A stretch of DNA of 64,000 bases from Maricaulis sp034670125. GTDB taxonomy: Bacteria; Pseudomonadota; Alphaproteobacteria; Caulobacterales; Maricaulaceae. Positions 62,167 through 64,000 of this stretch are shown piece after piece. The translations under genes were made by a program, and so were the position numbers. Location of the stretch: positions 248,001 to 312,000 of the forward strand of contig NZ_JAXMOC010000001.1 of NCBI RefSeq assembly GCF_034670125.1. Direction: 5' to 3'. Position 1 is the stretch's first letter. Each line of letters starts with the position of its first letter. Below the pieces are notes generated by a model. The model saw only the letters and a list, made by a program, of their open reading frames with translations, was not told where the DNA came from and ran no database searches.

Positions 62167-62200
62167 AAAGGCCCCGGAGCCGAAACTCCGGGGCCTTTCT
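62167..62200. terminator. Rho-independent terminator, probably bidirectional
   Basis: AAAGGCCCCGGAG and CTCCGGGGCCTTT pair over 13 bases with loop CCGAAA. An A-run on one side and TTTCTTCT on the other allow action on both strands. It lies just beyond the stop of the prolyl-oligopeptidase remnant. Confidence 0.85.
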
Positions 62201-62217
62201 TCTGGATCGTGTCGACC

Positions 62218-62373
62218 CTATTCCGCGTCGAGCGGGTCGGTGTCATCCATCAGCTTTTGCATCAGGAAAGTGTAGAGCAGCGCCTCGCTGCGGGCCCGTT
62301 CGCCGAGATTGGCCGCGGCAGAGTGACCGCCAGCGGTGTTCTCGGAATAAAGGTAGTCATGGCCCAGCTGTAC
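62218..62373 (-). pseudogene. C-terminal remnant of a prolyl oligopeptidase (S9A)
   Basis: Reading the minus strand to the TAG at 62218-62220 gives LGHDYLYSENTAGGHSAAAN, then LGERARSEALLYTFLMQKLM and DDTDPLDAE. This matches the end of S9A prolyl oligopeptidases: the catalytic His in the GGH motif, followed by the final helix. Upstream of GHDYLY the similarity ends, and a TGA closes the frame near 62437 with no start codon. More than 600 residues of the enzyme are missing, replaced by the unknown gene that ends at 62437. A terminator still follows the remnant. Confidence 0.7.
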
Positions 62374-62436
62374 CGAGACCGGTTCGCCTTCCCGATCCCC
62401 CGCCCGAACCGACTGCCGGGCGACGGCAGTCCGGCA

Positions 62437-62976
62437 TCATCCGGGCGCCGTTGTGCGCCGGACACGGGTCTCATTGCGGAGCTGGAAGGCGTCGGAACCG
62501 ATCAGCCTCACCCGCTTGGTCTGGCGCATGACGCCCTCGGCAAACTCGATCTGGTAAAGAATGTCGGCCGGCGCGTTGTCATCATTGCCTTGGCTCGACA
62601 GCTCAGCCGACCAGCCGGTCTCGGTTCGCGCGAAGGCGACCAGGCGAGCCTCGATCATCTCGGACCCGCCATATCCGACGCTGGCTACCACGAGATGGTC
62701 GCCCTCGATCGTCACGAGCTCGGCGCCGAACACGCGGTAGCCCGGATCGACGAAGGCCAGCTCGGTAATCATGTAGGATCCGTCTGGGGCAAGCCGCACC
62801 GTGCGTTCATGCGGTATCTCGGCAAGCTCACCGGTCCGGTAGTCCCGATAAGTTAGCGCGCCGGTCCAGTGTCCGGCGAGCTCGGCCAGGGCCGCCTCGA
62901 GCTGATCCATGTCCTGCGCCGCGCTCGTCGACGCGAGGGCGGCGAGCCCGAAAAGGGCTGCTAGAAATTGTCTCAT
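62437..62976 (-). CDS. Unknown secreted protein
   Basis: A 179-residue protein with a signal peptide (MRQFLAALFGLAALASTSAA, cleavage before QDM). The mature part is beta-rich (LAGHWTGALTYRDYRTGELA, GSYMITELAFVDPGYRVFG, EFAEGVMRQTKRVRLIG), resembling lipocalin-like or DUF1579-type sequences without a firm match. The ATG at 62976 has GGAG eight bases upstream. It lies 119 bases downstream of the AraC regulator, which may control it, and its 3' end joins a peptidase remnant. Confidence 0.65.
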   Translation of the reverse strand: MRQFLAALFGLAALASTSAAQDMDQLEAALAELAGHWTGALTYRDYRTGELAEIPHERTVRLAPDGSYMITELAFVDPGYRVFGAELVTIEGDHLVVASVGYGGSEMIEARLVAFARTETGWSAELSSQGNDDNAPADILYQIEFAEGVMRQTKRVRLIGSDAFQLRNETRVRRTTAPG

Positions 62977-63095
62977 CGGGATATCTCCATCGAGATAGGC
63001 CAGGATGGCCCGTCCTCACGATTGCGATCTTGCCGATTTGATCCGATGGCGCGTCCCGACGACGGTAAACTCGCAGTTTTACTGTATTTGAGACT

Positions 63096-64000
63096 TCATG
63101 GAGCGGCGAGGCCAGCGCGCACTCGCGCTGGTGTCTGCCCGGTGATGTCCTTGAAAACCCGGTTGAAAGTGGCCTTGGAATTGAAGCCGCTGTCGAGCGC
63201 CAGCGCGAGCATGTCGTGCGCACCCTCGCCCGCGGCGAGCTTCTCCCTCACGTGTGCGACCCTGATCTCGTTGATGAAACGATTGAAGTTGACCCCTGCG
63301 CCCTGGTTCACGGTCCGCGAAAGATAGCTTTCATTGGTCCCGACACGGCGCGCCAGCTCGCGCGCGGTCAGGCGGGGTTCGAGATGCCAGGCCTCCGCCT
63401 GTACGCGCGCTCGCAGGCGCCGGGCCTCGGCCACCCAGTCCCGACCGCTGGCCACGCTCTCGGCGCTCGGCTGCGAGCCGCCGAGCTTGGGGAAAGGTTC
63501 TCTTTGCAACAACAGTGCGCATTGCCCGATGGCCCAGAAACACAACGCGACCACGACGTGAAAGGCGAAGCTGTCATAATGATCGAGCGGAACGATAAAG
63601 TGGTCGATCACCACCATGATCACGCCGGACAACAATGTCAGGGCGGACAAGCCAAGAAACAGGGGAAGCCAGCGGCGGTCGAACTCAGCGGCGGCCGAAG
63701 AATGGTCGCCCAGAAACCGGCGATGTTGCCAGTAGGCTCTGCCGGCGCCGGCAAGCCCGAACAGCGCCAGCATCACAGCCAAGCCATTACGCAAGGGCCA
63801 GTAGAGACCGGCATGAAAGTCGCCGACCCGATCCCAGCGCGTCTCGAACGGCTGCAGGAACCAGTATGTCTGGTAGCTGAAATCGATCGCGCCGGGCAGC
63901 ATCAGCCACCAGACGATAGCGGGGATCCGCCCGGTCGTCAGGGCGATCCCATAGCCAAGGATCAGGGGGCCAACCAACAGGTCATTCTGGAACGGTGCGA
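63096..64000 (-). CDS. AraC-family regulator with N-terminal membrane region, 5' end outside window
   Basis: At least 301 codons are visible and the reading frame is still open at the window edge (APFQNDLLVGPLILGYG), so the start lies beyond 64000. The N-terminal part has five or more hydrophobic segments (for example PAIVWWLMLPGAIDFSYQ, GLSALTLLSGVIMVVIDHFI, FHVVVALCFWAIGQCALLL). The C-terminal AraC domain (about the last 100 residues) has TARELARRVGTNESYLSRTV and LALDSGFNSKATFNRVFKDI, then TGQTPARVRAG. Membrane-bound AraC proteins of this layout sense envelope or lipid signals. A likely target is the adjacent secreted protein gene. Confidence 0.85.
   Translation of the reverse strand, partial: APFQNDLLVGPLILGYGIALTTGRIPAIVWWLMLPGAIDFSYQTYWFLQPFETRWDRVGDFHAGLYWPLRNGLAVMLALFGLAGAGRAYWQHRRFLGDHSSAAAEFDRRWLPLFLGLSALTLLSGVIMVVIDHFIVPLDHYDSFAFHVVVALCFWAIGQCALLLQREPFPKLGGSQPSAESVASGRDWVAEARRLRARVQAEAWHLEPRLTARELARRVGTNESYLSRTVNQGAGVNFNRFINEIRVAHVREKLAAGEGAHDMLALALDSGFNSKATFNRVFKDITGQTPARVRAGLAAP

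Overview
The window is about 63% GC chromosomal DNA from a dimorphic, Caulobacter-like alphaproteobacterium. A marine Maricaulis/Hyphomonadaceae type fits best; this is inferred from gene content and order, not from a database search. Pointers are a DivL-type kinase with Tyr in place of the phospho-His, an FzlA-like GST-fold protein, ChvG-ChvI, NrnC, an AccD without zinc-ribbon cysteines, a CtrA-type box (TTAA-N7-TTAA), and the alphaproteobacterial blocks lptC-lptA-lptB-rpoN-hpf-ptsN, aroA-cmk-rpsA-ihfB, trpF-trpB-trpA-accD-folC and tsaE-amgK-murU-addB-addA-trxA.

Layout. 1-8.5 kb: a secreted TPR protein, a diguanylate cyclase with a degenerate receiver, queG, an unknown lower-GC gene, fzlA, a CDF metal exporter, uppP, a CPBP protease and an NDUFA9-like protein. 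8.69-16.19 kb: a tRNA-Leu(CAG) gene whose 3' end is the attachment site of a 7.4-kb island. The island carries a P4-type tyrosine integrase, small DNA-binding-type proteins and a single-chain MmeI-like restriction-modification enzyme. It ends in an imperfect attR, followed by what looks like the original tRNA terminator. 16.2-20.6 kb: a small secreted protein, an intergenic region with CtrA and DnaA-type boxes, an MBOAT/SGNH-like O-acetylation pair and nrnC. 20.6-26.5 kb: LPS export, sigma-54, hibernation factor, PtsN and a Sel1 protein. 26.6-32.5 kb: tRNA-Ala(GGC), a TIGR02300 protein, aroA-cmk, rpsA, ihfB and a SprA-related protein. 32.5-40.4 kb: a 50-aa protein divergent from a LysR regulator, then the trp/acc/fol cluster, with a BrnT-BrnA toxin-antitoxin module (toxin interrupted by a stop codon) and an unknown gene lying between trpB and trpA. 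40-52.3 kb: trxA, addAB, murU, amgK, tsaE, a ferredoxin and divL. 52.5-64 kb: a TonB-like lipoprotein, a large unknown membrane protein, ptsH-manX, chvG-chvI, a conserved unknown, a DUF1214/DUF1254 pair, an NTF2-like protein, a palindromic intergenic repeat, a prolyl-oligopeptidase remnant, an unknown secreted protein and a membrane AraC regulator running off the right edge.

How the genes work together. Much of the window serves the cell envelope and its cell-cycle control: LptABC (LPS export), UppP (carrier-lipid recycling), AmgK-MurU (peptidoglycan recycling), FzlA (division), DivL (CtrA pathway), ChvG-ChvI (envelope stress) and the nitrogen PTS (PtsN, HPr, EIIA). The accessory material worth attention is the tRNA-Leu island, the brnTA insertion in the trp operon, the remnant near the right end, and the missing hprK between chvG and manX. 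I did not find a clearly new multi-gene system. The least explained genes are the small island proteins and the large acidic membrane protein at 53-55 kb.
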